Of a stretch of DNA of 64,000 nucleotides, positions 28,537 to 38,928 are shown one piece after another. Every line of letters begins with the position of its first letter. Positions within the stretch are counted from its first letter, which is position 1. A program made the translations under genes and the position numbers. The stretch comes from Silicimonas sp. (GTDB lineage: Bacteria > Pseudomonadota > Alphaproteobacteria > Rhodobacterales > Rhodobacteraceae), in contig JAJDZT010000153.1 of assembly GCA_022824525.1 (NCBI GenBank), forward strand, positions 1-64,000, in the 5' to 3' direction. The notes below the pieces were generated by a model. It was not told the origin of the DNA, searched no databases, and saw only the letters and a program-made list of their open reading frames with translations.

Positions 28537-29169
28537 TTACTCCGCAGCGTCGCGGCCAAGATCGAGGCCACCGATCCCGGCGATCAACTCGACAACGTCC
28601 GCAACGCCATGCCCATGGCGCAGTTGCGTGAAGACAAACGGTTTGTCGCCGCGCATCCGTTTTGCATCACGCTCCATAACCGCAAGGTCCGCGCCGACAT
28701 GCGGCGCAAGATCAGTCTTGTTTATGATGAGCACGTCGGACTTCGTGATGGCGGGGCCGCCCTTGCGGGGAATCTCCTCGCCGGCCGCAACATCAATCAC
28801 GTAGAGCGTCAGATCAGCCAATTCCGGACTAAACGTCGCCGAAAGGTTGTCCCCGCCACTCTCGATCAGGACCACCTCGACCTCCGGATGCCGGTCAACC
28901 ATTTTCGCCACTGCTGCAAGGTTGATCGAAGCATCTTCCCGGATCGCCGTGTGCGGACAACCACCGGTTTCGACCCCTATGACACGTGAGGCAGGTAGAA
29001 TCTGCATCCGCATCAGGGCCTCGGCATCCTCTTGCGTGTAGATGTCATTCGTAATGACACCGATGGAAACCCGGTCTTTCAAAGCTTCCGACAATCGGGC
29101 GGTCAAAGTGGTCTTTCCGGCTCCCACAGGGCCACCGATCCCGACGCGAAGTGGGCCGTGTCTGCTCAT
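28537..29169 (-). CDS. ureG: Urease accessory GTPase UreG
   Basis: [41 protein letters not shown]. Confidence 0.97.
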   Translation of the reverse strand: MSRHGPLRVGIGGPVGAGKTTLTARLSEALKDRVSIGVITNDIYTQEDAEALMRMQILPASRVIGVETGGCPHTAIREDASINLAAVAKMVDRHPEVEVVLIESGGDNLSATFSPELADLTLYVIDVAAGEEIPRKGGPAITKSDVLIINKTDLAPHVGADLAVMERDAKRMRGDKPFVFTQLRHGHGVADVVELIAGIGGLDLGRDAAE

Positions 29170-29795
29170 GACTGAAAAATCCTCGGGCTTTGGGTTTCGT
29201 GGCGCATCGCCTGAATGTCAGACAGAAATGCGGCGTTTGCCAGATCGTCGAGTGTGAAGGACTGCGCCTCGGAGGCGAGAGCCTCGCACTGGTTCTGAAG
29301 TCGCGCCAGCACAGCCTGACCTTCCGTTTGTCCAAGGGGCACAAGACGGATCGCAGCCGAAACCAGGTTGGCGCAAAAAGCGTGCGCATAAAGGGCAACC
29401 GTGGCTTCCAACGGAATACCCCGAAGCGCGGCAGCGCGCCCGACGGCCACGGGGTAAGCGAGGTCAGGAAGATCGAGTTGCCATGCATCACGAACAGTCC
29501 GACAGAAAGCCGAGCCAAGCTGGGTCGTCTCTAGAAGGCGTTCTGAGGACGGTTGGAAGGCAAGGGCAGCGGATTGGACGGCGTCCGGGGCGGCCGCTTT
29601 GTACGCATTAGCAAGAAGCACGGCGTCAGTCCGCCCCGACCCGAATTCGAGAAGATCATGGAGCCAGATCTCAAGTTCTGACCCGTCTGACACCAGTTGA
29701 TCTCGGATCGCCGTTTCAAGCCCATGCGAGAACGCGAAGGCACCCACGGGGAACGCAGGCGACAACCATTGGGTGAGAGTCAGCAAATCCTTCAT
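29166..29795 (-). CDS. ureF: Urease accessory protein UreF (start trimmed to [10 protein letters not shown])
   Basis: [21 protein letters not shown]; overlaps ureG. Confidence 0.94.
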   Translation of the reverse strand: MKDLLTLTQWLSPAFPVGAFAFSHGLETAIRDQLVSDGSELEIWLHDLLEFGSGRTDAVLLANAYKAAAPDAVQSAALAFQPSSERLLETTQLGSAFCRTVRDAWQLDLPDLAYPVAVGRAAALRGIPLEATVALYAHAFCANLVSAAIRLVPLGQTEGQAVLARLQNQCEALASEAQSFTLDDLANAAFLSDIQAMRHETQSPRIFQS

Positions 29796-29873
29796 TCCAG
29801 CAGGGCCATGCCCGAGGTCGCCTTCAGGCGCAATGCACACCATCCTGTGCCATGCGCCGGGGGAAATGCGCAC

Positions 29874-30344
29874 TCAATGCGCATGTGCAGTAGCCCCGTG
29901 CTCATGCGAATGGGTCCGCCCGTGTCCATACGCACCACCTTCCGGTGTGAATGGTCGCGTGACTTCCGTCAGTTCTGCACCAAGGTGTTCCAGCATATGA
30001 CCAATGACCTTGTCCTGCTGAATTAGCAGACAGTCATTGGCTATCTGACAAGGTGTGTGGCGATTGCCGATATGCCAGGCGAGGCGGGCCATGTCCGCTC
30101 CTCTCACCTGATAAAGTGGTTCCGCAGCGGCAACGATTTCGACGAGACGACCATCGGACAGTTCGAGGGCTTCACCCTCATTGAGCGACGTCGTCTTCTC
30201 GAGATCGACAACGAAGGACAAACCGGCTTCGGTGGTCAGCCGCTTGCGTCGAAGAAAACGCTCGTCATAGGTGAGAGTCACGCGGTCTGCGGACCCCTCC
30301 CAGGAACCTGCATCGCGGACCAGTTCTGCAACCAACCCGCTCAT
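29874..30344 (-). CDS. ureE: Urease accessory nickel chaperone UreE
   Basis: WHIGNRHTPCQI; His-rich C-terminus HGRTHSHEHGATAHAH. Confidence 0.93.
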   Translation of the reverse strand: MSGLVAELVRDAGSWEGSADRVTLTYDERFLRRKRLTTEAGLSFVVDLEKTTSLNEGEALELSDGRLVEIVAAAEPLYQVRGADMARLAWHIGNRHTPCQIANDCLLIQQDKVIGHMLEHLGAELTEVTRPFTPEGGAYGHGRTHSHEHGATAHAH

Positions 30345-30354
30345 AGGTCCGACC

Positions 30355-30585
30355 TCAGATCATGTAGATGTCGCGGAATACGTGGTGCGTGATACGGTCC
30401 CGGGGAATGCCCAGCTTTGCCAGCTCGGTATCCGAAAGCGCCTGCAACCGGTGAACTTCGCGAAGACGCGCCTCGGCTGACGCGTTGATCGTGATTGCTT
30501 TCGCCAGAGTTTGGCCGATTGCCTCTACGGCGGCCGCGATCCGATAGAAGATGCCGCTGTCGGCATCGAGTGAAACATTTGCCAT
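30355..30585 (-). CDS. DUF1127-domain small protein inside the urease operon (start trimmed to MANVSLDADS)
   Basis: C-terminal LQALSDTELAKLGIPRDRITHHVFRD, the DUF1127 signature. Confidence 0.85.
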   Translation of the reverse strand: MANVSLDADSGIFYRIAAAVEAIGQTLAKAITINASAEARLREVHRLQALSDTELAKLGIPRDRITHHVFRDIYMI

Positions 30586-30719
30586 TGGAAACCTCACACA
30601 TTCGAGTTTCGGGTTTCCTCCCTTGGCAGGAAAAGTAGTCAAAGGATGTCATCCGGACCACTCTCAATCGGGTATTTCCGCCATGCGCCACGTGCATATC
30701 AGAAGTCTTAACCTTTGTA

Positions 30720-32480
30720 TTAGAACAAGAAATATCTCTGCGCCATCGGCAACTCCGATGCAGGCTCACATGTCAGAAGTTCACCATCCGCGCGCACTTC
30801 GTAGGTTTCGGGATGAACCTCGACCTCAGGAGTGGCGTCGTTCAACAGCAAATCCTTCTTTCCGATGTCGCGGGTGTTTCGCACCGCAATCGTGGATTTG
30901 GCGAGACCGAGCGCATCACCAATCCCGGCTGCTGCGGCAGCCTCGGAAACGAATGTGACGGCAGAATTCTCAACCGAGCGACCGTAAGCCCCGAACATCG
31001 GGCGGGTATAAACCGGTTGCGGTGTCGGAATGGACGCATTCGGATCACCCATCTGGGCGCAGGCGATCGTCCCACCCAAAAGCACCATCTCGGGTTTCAC
31101 GCCGAAGAAGGCCGGGCTCCAAAGACAGATGTCGGCACGTTTACCGACCTCGATCGAACCGATCTCATGCCCAATCCCATGAGCGATCGCCGGGTTGATG
31201 GTGTACTTCGCCACATACCGGCGAACCCGGAAATTGTCGTTGTCGCCGGTTTCTTCGGCAAGCCGCCCACGCTGCTTCTTCATCTTGTCAGCTGTCTGCC
31301 AAGTGCGGATCACGACCTCGCCCACGCGACCCATGGCCTGGCTGTCGGACGCAATGATGCTGAAGGCTCCCATGTCATGCAGAATGTCCTCAGCCGCGAT
31401 GGTTTCGCGGCGGATACGGCTTTCAGCAAAGGCCACATCCTCCGGGATCGATTTGTCGAGGTGGTGACACACCATGAGCATATCCAGATGCTCTTCCAAC
31501 GTATTCACGGTGAAAGGCCGCGTCGGGTTGGTCGAGGACGGCAGCACGTGATCCTCGCCGCAGATCTTGATGATGTCGGGGGCATGCCCGCCGCCCGCGC
31601 CTTCGGTGTGGAACGCGTGGATCGTGCGGCCTTTCATGGCCTTGACCGTGTTCTCCACAAAACCGCTTTCGTTAAGCGTGTCGGTGTGGATCATCACCTG
31701 CACATCCATGGCATCGGCCACGGACAAACAGCAATCGATGGCACCTGGCGTCGTGCCCCAGTCCTCGTGCAGCTTCAACGCGCAGGCACCGGCATTCACC
31801 TGTTCCTCAAGTGCCGCTGGCAGCGAGGCGTTCCCCTTCCCGGCAAATGCCAAATTCATCGGGAAGGCGTCGGCGGCCTGCAACATGCGCCCAATGTGCC
31901 AAGGCCCGGGCGTGCAGGTCGTGGCCAATGTACCATGCGCCGGCCCCGTGCCACCGCCCAACATGGTTGTAAGACCCGAATGAAGCGCATCCTCGATCTG
32001 CTGAGGGCAGATGAAATGGATATGGCTGTCGAAGCCACCCGCGGTCAGAATGCGCCCTTCACCGGCTATGGCTTCGGTTCCCGGTCCAACGATAATATCC
32101 ACGCCGGGCTGAGTGTCCGGGTTGCCAGCCTTGCCAATCCCGGCAATACGCCCGTCCTTCAAGCCAATATCCGCCTTGTAGATACCTGTATGATCGACCA
32201 CGAGCGCATTGGTGATAACAGTATCGACAGCACCTTCCGCACGGGTCGTCTGAGCCTGCCCCATGCCATCGCGGATGACCTTGCCACCCCCAAATTTTAC
32301 CTCTTCGCCGTAGACCGCGGCGTTCTGACCAGTGCCGCCCGAGACTGCCGCGCCCACGGCTTCTGCAGTGAGATCCCGCTCGACCTCAATGATGAGATCG
32401 GTATCTGCAAGCCGCACTTTGTCACCGGTAGTCGGGCCAAACATGGCAGCATAGTCGGAACGGGAGATTTTGGCTGGCAT
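30720..32480 (-). CDS. ureC: Urease subunit alpha
   Basis: [51 protein letters not shown]. Confidence 0.98.
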   Translation of the reverse strand: MPAKISRSDYAAMFGPTTGDKVRLADTDLIIEVERDLTAEAVGAAVSGGTGQNAAVYGEEVKFGGGKVIRDGMGQAQTTRAEGAVDTVITNALVVDHTGIYKADIGLKDGRIAGIGKAGNPDTQPGVDIIVGPGTEAIAGEGRILTAGGFDSHIHFICPQQIEDALHSGLTTMLGGGTGPAHGTLATTCTPGPWHIGRMLQAADAFPMNLAFAGKGNASLPAALEEQVNAGACALKLHEDWGTTPGAIDCCLSVADAMDVQVMIHTDTLNESGFVENTVKAMKGRTIHAFHTEGAGGGHAPDIIKICGEDHVLPSSTNPTRPFTVNTLEEHLDMLMVCHHLDKSIPEDVAFAESRIRRETIAAEDILHDMGAFSIIASDSQAMGRVGEVVIRTWQTADKMKKQRGRLAEETGDNDNFRVRRYVAKYTINPAIAHGIGHEIGSIEVGKRADICLWSPAFFGVKPEMVLLGGTIACAQMGDPNASIPTPQPVYTRPMFGAYGRSVENSAVTFVSEAAAAAGIGDALGLAKSTIAVRNTRDIGKKDLLLNDATPEVEVHPETYEVRADGELLTCEPASELPMAQRYFLF

Positions 32481-32481
32481 A

Positions 32482-32610
32482 TCAGTTACTAACCCTCATG
32501 GTCTCGAAGTTTCTGGTGCGCTGCGAAGCCGGAAACGCTAGATCGCAACGGCACCTCATGCATTCTGGGGATCCCGCAAGGCTCTGCGGCTGCCTGTTCG
32601 CAGCACCCAT
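32482..32610 (-). CDS. 42-aa mini-ORF between the antifreeze-like gene and ureC
   Basis: [45 protein letters not shown] overlaps the upstream stop (TGATG), stop 1 nt before the ureC ATG. Confidence 0.45.
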   Translation of the reverse strand: MGAANRQPQSLAGSPECMRCRCDLAFPASQRTRNFETMRVSN

Positions 32611-32909
32611 CACCGGCGCCCCCTGCTCAAACGCTTTGCGTTCGACCGTGTCTTGCGGCTGATCGGCTGCAAGGCCGCCGACGCTATTTCATCCGGACGC
32701 TTGCCCCGCATCGCTGCCACCGTCGCATCGCCATAGGCGCGCATGAAGGCCGGGCCCTTTTCAAAGAACATGCGCGTGTTTTCGGATGGAGATACGGGCC
32801 ACCCGCCTGCCATGCCTGCAACACGGAATGCGATGACCGCTTGCGCCTCCACAATCATTTGCGCCGTTCTTATCCCCAAGGCCCAGTAAGCGATCGGAAC
32901 GAGGTGCAT
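32610..32909 (-). CDS. Urease-operon-associated small protein (of the type often annotated 'antifreeze protein' in roseobacters)
   Basis: 99 aa; [63 protein letters not shown] overlap with ureB. Confidence 0.7.
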   Translation of the reverse strand: MHLVPIAYWALGIRTAQMIVEAQAVIAFRVAGMAGGWPVSPSENTRMFFEKGPAFMRAYGDATVAAMRGKRPDEIASAALQPISRKTRSNAKRLSRGRR

Positions 32910-33214
32910 CAGAGCTCTCCCATGACCGCTTGATTGAACCCGAATATCTTGCGCGAACCGCTGATCGGGATAAGAGACACCTCCCGCCTTTGGCCCGGTT
33001 CGAACCGTACGGCTGTACCCGCCGCGATATCCAACCGCATGCCACGCGCCGCCTCACGATCGAAATCAAGCGCGGCGTTCGCCTCGCCAAAATGGTAATG
33101 CGAACCAACCTGAACAGGGCGGTCGCCTGTGTTGGCAACCATGAGTGTGATGGCCTCACGATCCGAGTTCAGGGTGATCTCGCCATCGGCCACGAAATAC
33201 TCTCCGGGGATCAT
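32909..33214 (-). CDS. ureB: Urease subunit beta
   Basis: [49 protein letters not shown]. Confidence 0.97.
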   Translation of the reverse strand: MIPGEYFVADGEITLNSDREAITLMVANTGDRPVQVGSHYHFGEANAALDFDREAARGMRLDIAAGTAVRFEPGQRREVSLIPISGSRKIFGFNQAVMGEL

Positions 33215-33251
33215 GGTGCTCTCCTTTTCCTCTTGTTCAAAACGCGGCCAT

Positions 33252-33554
33252 TCATCGGATCGGCTGGTGCACCGTCACCAGTTTCGTGCCGTCCGGAAAG
33301 GTCGCCTCCACCTGCACTTCGTGGATCATCTCAGCGATCCCATCCATGCATTGATCGCGGGTGATCACATGCGCGCCGGCCTCCATCAGATCGGCAACGG
33401 AGCGGCCGTCACGTGCGCCTTCGACCACGGCATCCGTGATCAAGGCAATTGCTTCGGGATGGTTCAGCTTCACACCACGTGCCAAGCGTTTGCGCGCCAC
33501 TTCCGCGGCCATGGCCACCAACAGCTTGTCGCGTTCTCTCGGAGTCAGGTTCAT
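33252..33554 (-). CDS. ureA: Urease subunit gamma
   Basis: [39 protein letters not shown]. Confidence 0.98.
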   Translation of the reverse strand: MNLTPRERDKLLVAMAAEVARKRLARGVKLNHPEAIALITDAVVEGARDGRSVADLMEAGAHVITRDQCMDGIAEMIHEVQVEATFPDGTKLVTVHQPIR

Positions 33555-33555
33555 C

Positions 33556-34410
33556 TCAGATCATCCATGGTCTTGGGATTTGGTCGCCGTGCAAGGTTTC
33601 GATCACCGGCAACAGAGTTTTTCGGAGTTCAAAGGCGTCGGTTGCCAAGAACCTGGCAACCAGAACGGTATCACGCACGAGGCTGACACCGGCCGTTTCT
33701 GGCAAGAGGGGTCTCAAGCGGTCACGGGCGACTTCCACGGCGTCATCGACAAGAACAAGAATTGCCATCGCCCTCGCGCCGCTAGCAACAGCCGGCCGTC
33801 CAAGCGCAGCGGCAATGTCACCACCAAGCTGGGTGCGGTCCTTGAAGACCACTTGTTTGTCGATGGAGATATCAATCTGATCGGAAAACGCCCCGGAATG
33901 GACCTCTTCTCCCATCGCCGAACGACCAAAGACGACTGGCTCCACCAAAAGCGCAGACGCGCCCGCAGACACCTCAAGGCTCAGTCGCCGCGAAAAGTTA
34001 CAGCCGTCAAACAAGATGGTTTCTTGGGGAAGCCAGTGGAGGCGGCCTCGTCCGGAGACGCTCAACGTGGTGTCGATCCGCCCGATCTGCCCAGGTTGTG
34101 CCTTGTAGGCACGTTCGGCGGCTTGCGTGGTAATCGTGACCGCCCCACCGGTCATTGAGATGTCGTTGAGGAACCTGTCGCCGCCGGTCACGCCCCCGGA
34201 AGTATTGGTGAGAACCATTTGAAGAGACTTCGAAGCCGTTCGCGGAAAAAGAGCGCTTGACGATCCTGCCTGCCTAAGTGTCGCGAGCCGTGTAACCCCG
34301 CGCCCCGCATCAAACGAAGCGCGCACCTGTCCGCGCGCGCGCGGCTGCACGGTGGTCATCGGCTTGAGTAGTTCCGTCACATTACCCCCAGGGGTCGGCA
34401 GTCCTGACAT
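33556..34410 (-). CDS. ureD: Urease accessory protein UreD
   Basis: [40 protein letters not shown]. Confidence 0.95.
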   Translation of the reverse strand: MSGLPTPGGNVTELLKPMTTVQPRARGQVRASFDAGRGVTRLATLRQAGSSSALFPRTASKSLQMVLTNTSGGVTGGDRFLNDISMTGGAVTITTQAAERAYKAQPGQIGRIDTTLSVSGRGRLHWLPQETILFDGCNFSRRLSLEVSAGASALLVEPVVFGRSAMGEEVHSGAFSDQIDISIDKQVVFKDRTQLGGDIAAALGRPAVASGARAMAILVLVDDAVEVARDRLRPLLPETAGVSLVRDTVLVARFLATDAFELRKTLLPVIETLHGDQIPRPWMI

Positions 34411-34507
34411 GTGTAAACTGCCGTTGATAAGACCGAAAAGCCCGGCGCGGGTAAAACGGGTGGATTGAGGCCTGCTTTACGTTCATCTGCTGCTTTTTTA
34501 AGCAGTT

Positions 34508-35203
34508 TTAGGTGGGAGCCCGAGACGTCCGCAATCGTTCGGCATCGGATATGGCACGAGCGAGGTCGTCTGCGGTCGTGATCTTGTAGCCTGCTTCTGC
34601 GCCGGGAACGAAACGCACCTCCATCCCGGCCTCTCGGGCAACCGCCACGTCGTCGGCCCCACTTCCATCATGGCCTCGGTGCGCTTTCAGGATCGAGCCA
34701 AACCGGAAGCCCTGCGGCGTCTGCGCGCGCCAAAGATTGTGTCGCGGCACAGACGTCTCCGCGACCGCGTCACGAGCCGACCAAAGTGCATCGACGACGG
34801 GAAGAGCCGCGCAAGCCCCTTCCGCTTGTGTCAGCGCATCGATGACTTCGGAGATTACGTTGGCCGGCATAAACGGGCGCGCCGCGTCATGTATCAATAC
34901 ATTGTCGGGCGCGTCGGACGCCAATGCGTCCAGACCCGCCAGCACGGACGCAGCGCGTGTTTCACCCCCAAGCACCGGAGGGACCAGCTTCGGGTCCACC
35001 AATCCCAGCATCGCGTCTTCGTAAAGCGCACGATCATCCGCGTGGATGACCACAAGAACGCGAGTAACGCCCGGCACGCCCAGGAACAGCTCAACCGAGC
35101 GACGCAGGGCAGATCGTCCGTCGAGCGGGATGTATTGCTTGGGTATCTCTGCGCCCAGACGGGACCCGCGCCCCGCCGCAACGATTAGAGCGGCGCTCTT
35201 CAT
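34508..35203 (-). CDS. ispD: 2-C-methyl-D-erythritol 4-phosphate cytidylyltransferase (IspD; no IspF domain fused)
   Basis: MKSAALIVAAGRGSRLGAEIPKQYIPLDG; LIHDAARPF; WRAQTPQGFRF; start trimmed. Confidence 0.92.
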   Translation of the reverse strand: MKSAALIVAAGRGSRLGAEIPKQYIPLDGRSALRRSVELFLGVPGVTRVLVVIHADDRALYEDAMLGLVDPKLVPPVLGGETRAASVLAGLDALASDAPDNVLIHDAARPFMPANVISEVIDALTQAEGACAALPVVDALWSARDAVAETSVPRHNLWRAQTPQGFRFGSILKAHRGHDGSGADDVAVAREAGMEVRFVPGAEAGYKITTADDLARAISDAERLRTSRAPT

Positions 35204-35272
35204 AACTCGGACATCTTGGTCATCATGACTGGCGTCTACCACTCTGAAAGCGGAACGGGAACCAGCGCGTCG

Positions 35273-36343
35273 TCAGGCAGCGGAGGCTTTGAGCAAAGCA
35301 GCGTCAGACTTGCTCAGCGTCCGCCGAACCGATGGACCAAAGTTGGCAGTGTCTTCCATCAAGTCGGGCATCACATCGAAAAGTCGCATGCGCTGGTCTT
35401 CTTCGATGGCATCCAAGGCCGCCATGCCGGGGTGGAAGCTCTCCGATTCAACACCGTTGGCGACGACCACATGGTGCTGTTCCAGCATGAGATGATGGTA
35501 TGTAACTGATTTTGCTGCCAAATCACGACAAATTCGAGTTCCATCGATGAGATCGCGGGCCGCCACCAGAACCTCGTCTTCGCCCCACAACGCCTCCGCC
35601 GATTTCCCGCGGATCAACATGCGATGATCCGGCGAGACGATCAGGTCGCTTTTGGGACAATCCATGCCAAGCGCACCTTCACGAATGCGAACCGGGCGCA
35701 GGTCGGGCATTGCATAAAGACGCGCGCCGGAAACGCTGCGGCTTCCGGCCCAAACGATCTGTTGTGCGCCGGCGTCCTTTGTGACCACGCGATCACCGGC
35801 AACAAGGTCTTCGACCGCACGCAGTCCATCAGGTGTTTCGAGCAGCGTGCCCGGCGTGAAACATACCACACCTTCGGCCTCACCTGTCAGGCGAGCCGGG
35901 AGTGCGGGCTCGGCAAGACCTTCTGAAATGTAGAGCGGTGTATCGGCGGGCGGCATCTGGCCCGCGAACATGAGCAGCGGCCGCGCAATCTCTGGCATTT
36001 CGATAAGCGTGCCCGTCCATGAGTTCTGGCCATCCGTCAGAACAAAAGCCCTGTCGAATTCCACGACGTCGTCGACATAGGGTGTGCGAACGCCCTCGAG
36101 CACCAGAGCCCGTGCCACGATCCGGCGCGCACTTGCAGCGGCGCGGCGTCGATGATCCGCAGTTTCAGCGATACCCTGTCCCGAAAAGCGCCCTGACGCG
36201 CCGTCGATTTGCACCGGGGTGCCATGCCACATCCATACAGCGCCTGCATCGAGAGACGCTACGGGCGCCGCGACGATGCCATCGACCTCGGTTTGCGCCC
36301 AGGAAATGACGAACGTGCCCGCCGGGCTCGCCATCATGTTCAT
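35273..36343 (-). CDS. Hint (Hedgehog/intein-like) domain protein
   Basis: CFTPGTLLETPDGLRAVEDLVAGDRVVTKDAGAQQIVWAGSR; VSPDHRMLI. Confidence 0.85.
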   Translation of the reverse strand: MNMMASPAGTFVISWAQTEVDGIVAAPVASLDAGAVWMWHGTPVQIDGASGRFSGQGIAETADHRRRAAASARRIVARALVLEGVRTPYVDDVVEFDRAFVLTDGQNSWTGTLIEMPEIARPLLMFAGQMPPADTPLYISEGLAEPALPARLTGEAEGVVCFTPGTLLETPDGLRAVEDLVAGDRVVTKDAGAQQIVWAGSRSVSGARLYAMPDLRPVRIREGALGMDCPKSDLIVSPDHRMLIRGKSAEALWGEDEVLVAARDLIDGTRICRDLAAKSVTYHHLMLEQHHVVVANGVESESFHPGMAALDAIEEDQRMRLFDVMPDLMEDTANFGPSVRRTLSKSDAALLKASAA

Positions 36344-36396
36344 CTACCTGCCTCGGTATTTTTTGTTAGTTCTTTGTTAAGGAAGGTTAACGCGAG

Positions 36397-36405
36397 TTAT
36401 CCACA
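36397..36405 (+). promoter_or_regulatory. Perfect DnaA box TTATCCACA
   Basis: Exact consensus match in the intergenic region upstream of the Hint-domain gene. Confidence 0.55.
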
Positions 36406-36547
36406 GGGCAAGCAAAATGGGAAAGTGTCAGAGTGAGGTCTGAACTCTTGAGTCTTTCTTGCAACGGGTGACTGAACGCGCGCTCTGAGGTGGTGCGTTG
36501 CGCCGGTTCACCGTCATCCTGTCAGGACCTCATCTGGAGAGATGTCA

Positions 36548-38818
36548 TCAGCCGCATTTCGAGTGTCCGCAATTCGGACATGTCATGCAGCCCTCGATCA
36601 TCTGCATGCCGAACTGTCCGCAATTCGGACAAGCAGGCCCCGGGGTCTCACCCAAATTGACGACCTGAGCTTGCGGATCGCTTTTCAACCCCATTCCCTC
36701 GCCTTCGATGAAGCCGATCGAAATCATATGACGCTCGATCACACCGCCAATGGCTGCAAGGATGGAAGGAACGTATTTTCCGTTCATCCATGCGCCCCCG
36801 CGCGGATCGAAAACCGCCTTCAGCTCTTCCACGACAAACGACACATCGCCGCCGCGTCGGAACACTGCAGAAATCATGCGTGTGAGCGCAACCGTCCAGG
36901 CAAAGTGTTCCATGTTCTTGGAATTCACGAAGACTTCGAACGGCTGGCGCCGTCCGCCAATGATGATGTCGTTCACCGTGATGAACAGCGAATGCTCCGA
37001 TCCTGGCCACTTCACTTTATAGGTCTGGCCTTCCAGCGCGGCAGGGCGATCCAAGGGCTCCTCGATATAGATGACTTCTCCGGTCGCCGCTTCATTGGCC
37101 TGCTCCGGTGCTTCGGCTTCCGAGACACTCAGGACCGATCCCGTCACCGCGTTCGGACGATAGGTTGTGCATCCTTTGCAGCCCGTTTCATACGCCTGCA
37201 TGTACACATCCTTGAAGGCCTCGAAGGAGATGTCTTCCGGCACGTTGATTGTCTTCGAAATCGACGAGTCGACCCATTCCTGTGCGGCGGCCTGCATGCG
37301 AACATGGTCAGCGGGTGCGAGTGTTTGCGCGTTGACGAAATAGTCCGGCAACGGTTCATCCCCCTTCAGATCACGCCACATCTGAACGGCATAGTCGACC
37401 ACTTCCTCTTCGGTTCGCGAACCGTCCTTTTGGAGCACTTTGCGGGTATAGGCATGGGCAAAGATGGGCTCGATGCCGGAGGAAACATTTCCTGCAAACA
37501 GGGAAATGGTTCCGGTCGGCGCAATCGAGGTAAGCAGCGCGTTTCGGATGCCATGTTCCCTGATCAACTGCCGAACACCTTCATCCATTTGCGCCAGCGC
37601 ACCGCTCTCAAGGTACTTTTCGGCATCAAAAAGCGGGAAAGCGCCTTTCTCGGCCGCCAGATGCGCCGAAACCGTGTAGGCGGCGCGGGCGATCCGCTCC
37701 AACCAGCGGGACGTTAGGCGCGCCGCTTCCTCGGAACCATAGCGCACACCCACCATGGCAAGCGCGTCCGCCAGCCCGGTCACACCAAGACCGATCCGGC
37801 GCTTGTCCAAGGCCTCCTGCTCCTGCTCTTCCAACGGGAAGCGTGACGCATCAACCACGTTGTCCATCATGCGGATCGCCGTGGTGACCAAATCGTCCAG
37901 CGACGTTTCGCAAAGGTGGGCCTTCTCGTCCTCGAAAGGATACCAGACAAGCCTAGCCAGGTTTATCGATCCCAGAAGGCACGCACCGTAGGGCGGCAGC
38001 GGTTGCTCCCCACACGGGTTTGTTGCGCTGATCGTCTCGCAATATTGCAGGTTGTTCATGGCGTTGATGCGATCGATAAAGATTACACCGGGTTCGGCAT
38101 AGTCATAGGTCGCGCGCATGATGCGGTTCCAGAGGTCCCGCGCCTTCACCGTCTTGTAGACCTTTCCGCCGAATGTGAGGTCCCATGGACCGTCTGCCTT
38201 GACCGCATCCATGAACGGATCGGTGACGAGGACGGATACATTGAAGTTCCGCAGCCGCGCGGGGTCGGACTTCGCCGTGATGAAATCTTCGATATCCGGG
38301 TGATCGCAACGCATGGTTGCCATCATCGCGCCCCGCCGGGAGCCTGCCGACATGATCGTCCGGCACATCGCGTCCCAGACATCCATAAACGAGAGCGGAC
38401 CCGAGGCATCGGCCGCCACGCCTTTTACATCAGCGCCCTTGGGCCGGATGGTCGAGAAGTCGTAACCGATGCCTCCGCCTTGCTGCATTGTCAGCGCGGC
38501 TTCCTTCAGCATGTCGAAGATGCCACCCATGCTATCGGGGATCGTGCCCATGACAAAACAGTTGAAAAGCGTCACGGAGCGATCAGTGCCCGCTCCTGCC
38601 ACGATCCGACCGGCGGGGAGGAACTTGAAATCCTCCAGCGCGGAATAGAACGTGTCTTCCCACTTGGCAGGCTCAGCCTCCTGTTCGGCCAAAGCACGCG
38701 CAATCCGCCGCCAAGTATCTTCGATCGTCGCATCAACGGGCGTGCCCTCCGCCGTTTTGAGGCGGTACTTCATATCCCAGATCTGTTCGGCGATCGGCGC
38801 GGCGAATCGGCTCATCAC
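36548..38818 (-). CDS. nrdJ: Adenosylcobalamin-dependent (class II) ribonucleoside-diphosphate reductase
   Basis: 756 aa; FLPAGRIVAGAG, NPCGEQPLPPYGACLLGSINLARLV, C-terminal CPNCGQFGMQMIEGCMTCPNCGHSKCG. Confidence 0.95.
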   Translation of the reverse strand: MMSRFAAPIAEQIWDMKYRLKTAEGTPVDATIEDTWRRIARALAEQEAEPAKWEDTFYSALEDFKFLPAGRIVAGAGTDRSVTLFNCFVMGTIPDSMGGIFDMLKEAALTMQQGGGIGYDFSTIRPKGADVKGVAADASGPLSFMDVWDAMCRTIMSAGSRRGAMMATMRCDHPDIEDFITAKSDPARLRNFNVSVLVTDPFMDAVKADGPWDLTFGGKVYKTVKARDLWNRIMRATYDYAEPGVIFIDRINAMNNLQYCETISATNPCGEQPLPPYGACLLGSINLARLVWYPFEDEKAHLCETSLDDLVTTAIRMMDNVVDASRFPLEEQEQEALDKRRIGLGVTGLADALAMVGVRYGSEEAARLTSRWLERIARAAYTVSAHLAAEKGAFPLFDAEKYLESGALAQMDEGVRQLIREHGIRNALLTSIAPTGTISLFAGNVSSGIEPIFAHAYTRKVLQKDGSRTEEEVVDYAVQMWRDLKGDEPLPDYFVNAQTLAPADHVRMQAAAQEWVDSSISKTINVPEDISFEAFKDVYMQAYETGCKGCTTYRPNAVTGSVLSVSEAEAPEQANEAATGEVIYIEEPLDRPAALEGQTYKVKWPGSEHSLFITVNDIIIGGRRQPFEVFVNSKNMEHFAWTVALTRMISAVFRRGGDVSFVVEELKAVFDPRGGAWMNGKYVPSILAAIGGVIERHMISIGFIEGEGMGLKSDPQAQVVNLGETPGPACPNCGQFGMQMIEGCMTCPNCGHSKCG

Positions 38819-38836
38819 AGTTTTTCCCCAGAGTTA

Positions 38837-38851
38837 CCCACAATTTGTGGG
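38837..38851. promoter_or_regulatory. Palindrome CCCACAATTTGTGGG upstream of nrdJ, candidate NrdR-like operator
   Basis: Perfect palindrome 19 bp upstream of the nrdJ ATG. Confidence 0.4.
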
Positions 38852-38928
38852 GCTTCAAACGCTAGCACATATCCACATCTGGTGCCAGCGCATTGCACTC
38901 GCGCCAGAAAGCCCTACTGTCCCGTTGC

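Noticed and set aside
30813-32492. 559-aa plus-strand ORF opposite ureC
   Set aside because: Antisense shadow of a GC-rich coding gene; no domain-like sequence, whereas ureC is unambiguous.
36377-36391. Canonical CtrA full site
   Set aside because: TTAA half-sites are 6 bp apart, not the expected 7; kept only as a contextual observation.
36542-37717. 391-aa plus-strand ORF opposite nrdJ
   Set aside because: Antisense to a clear class II RNR gene.
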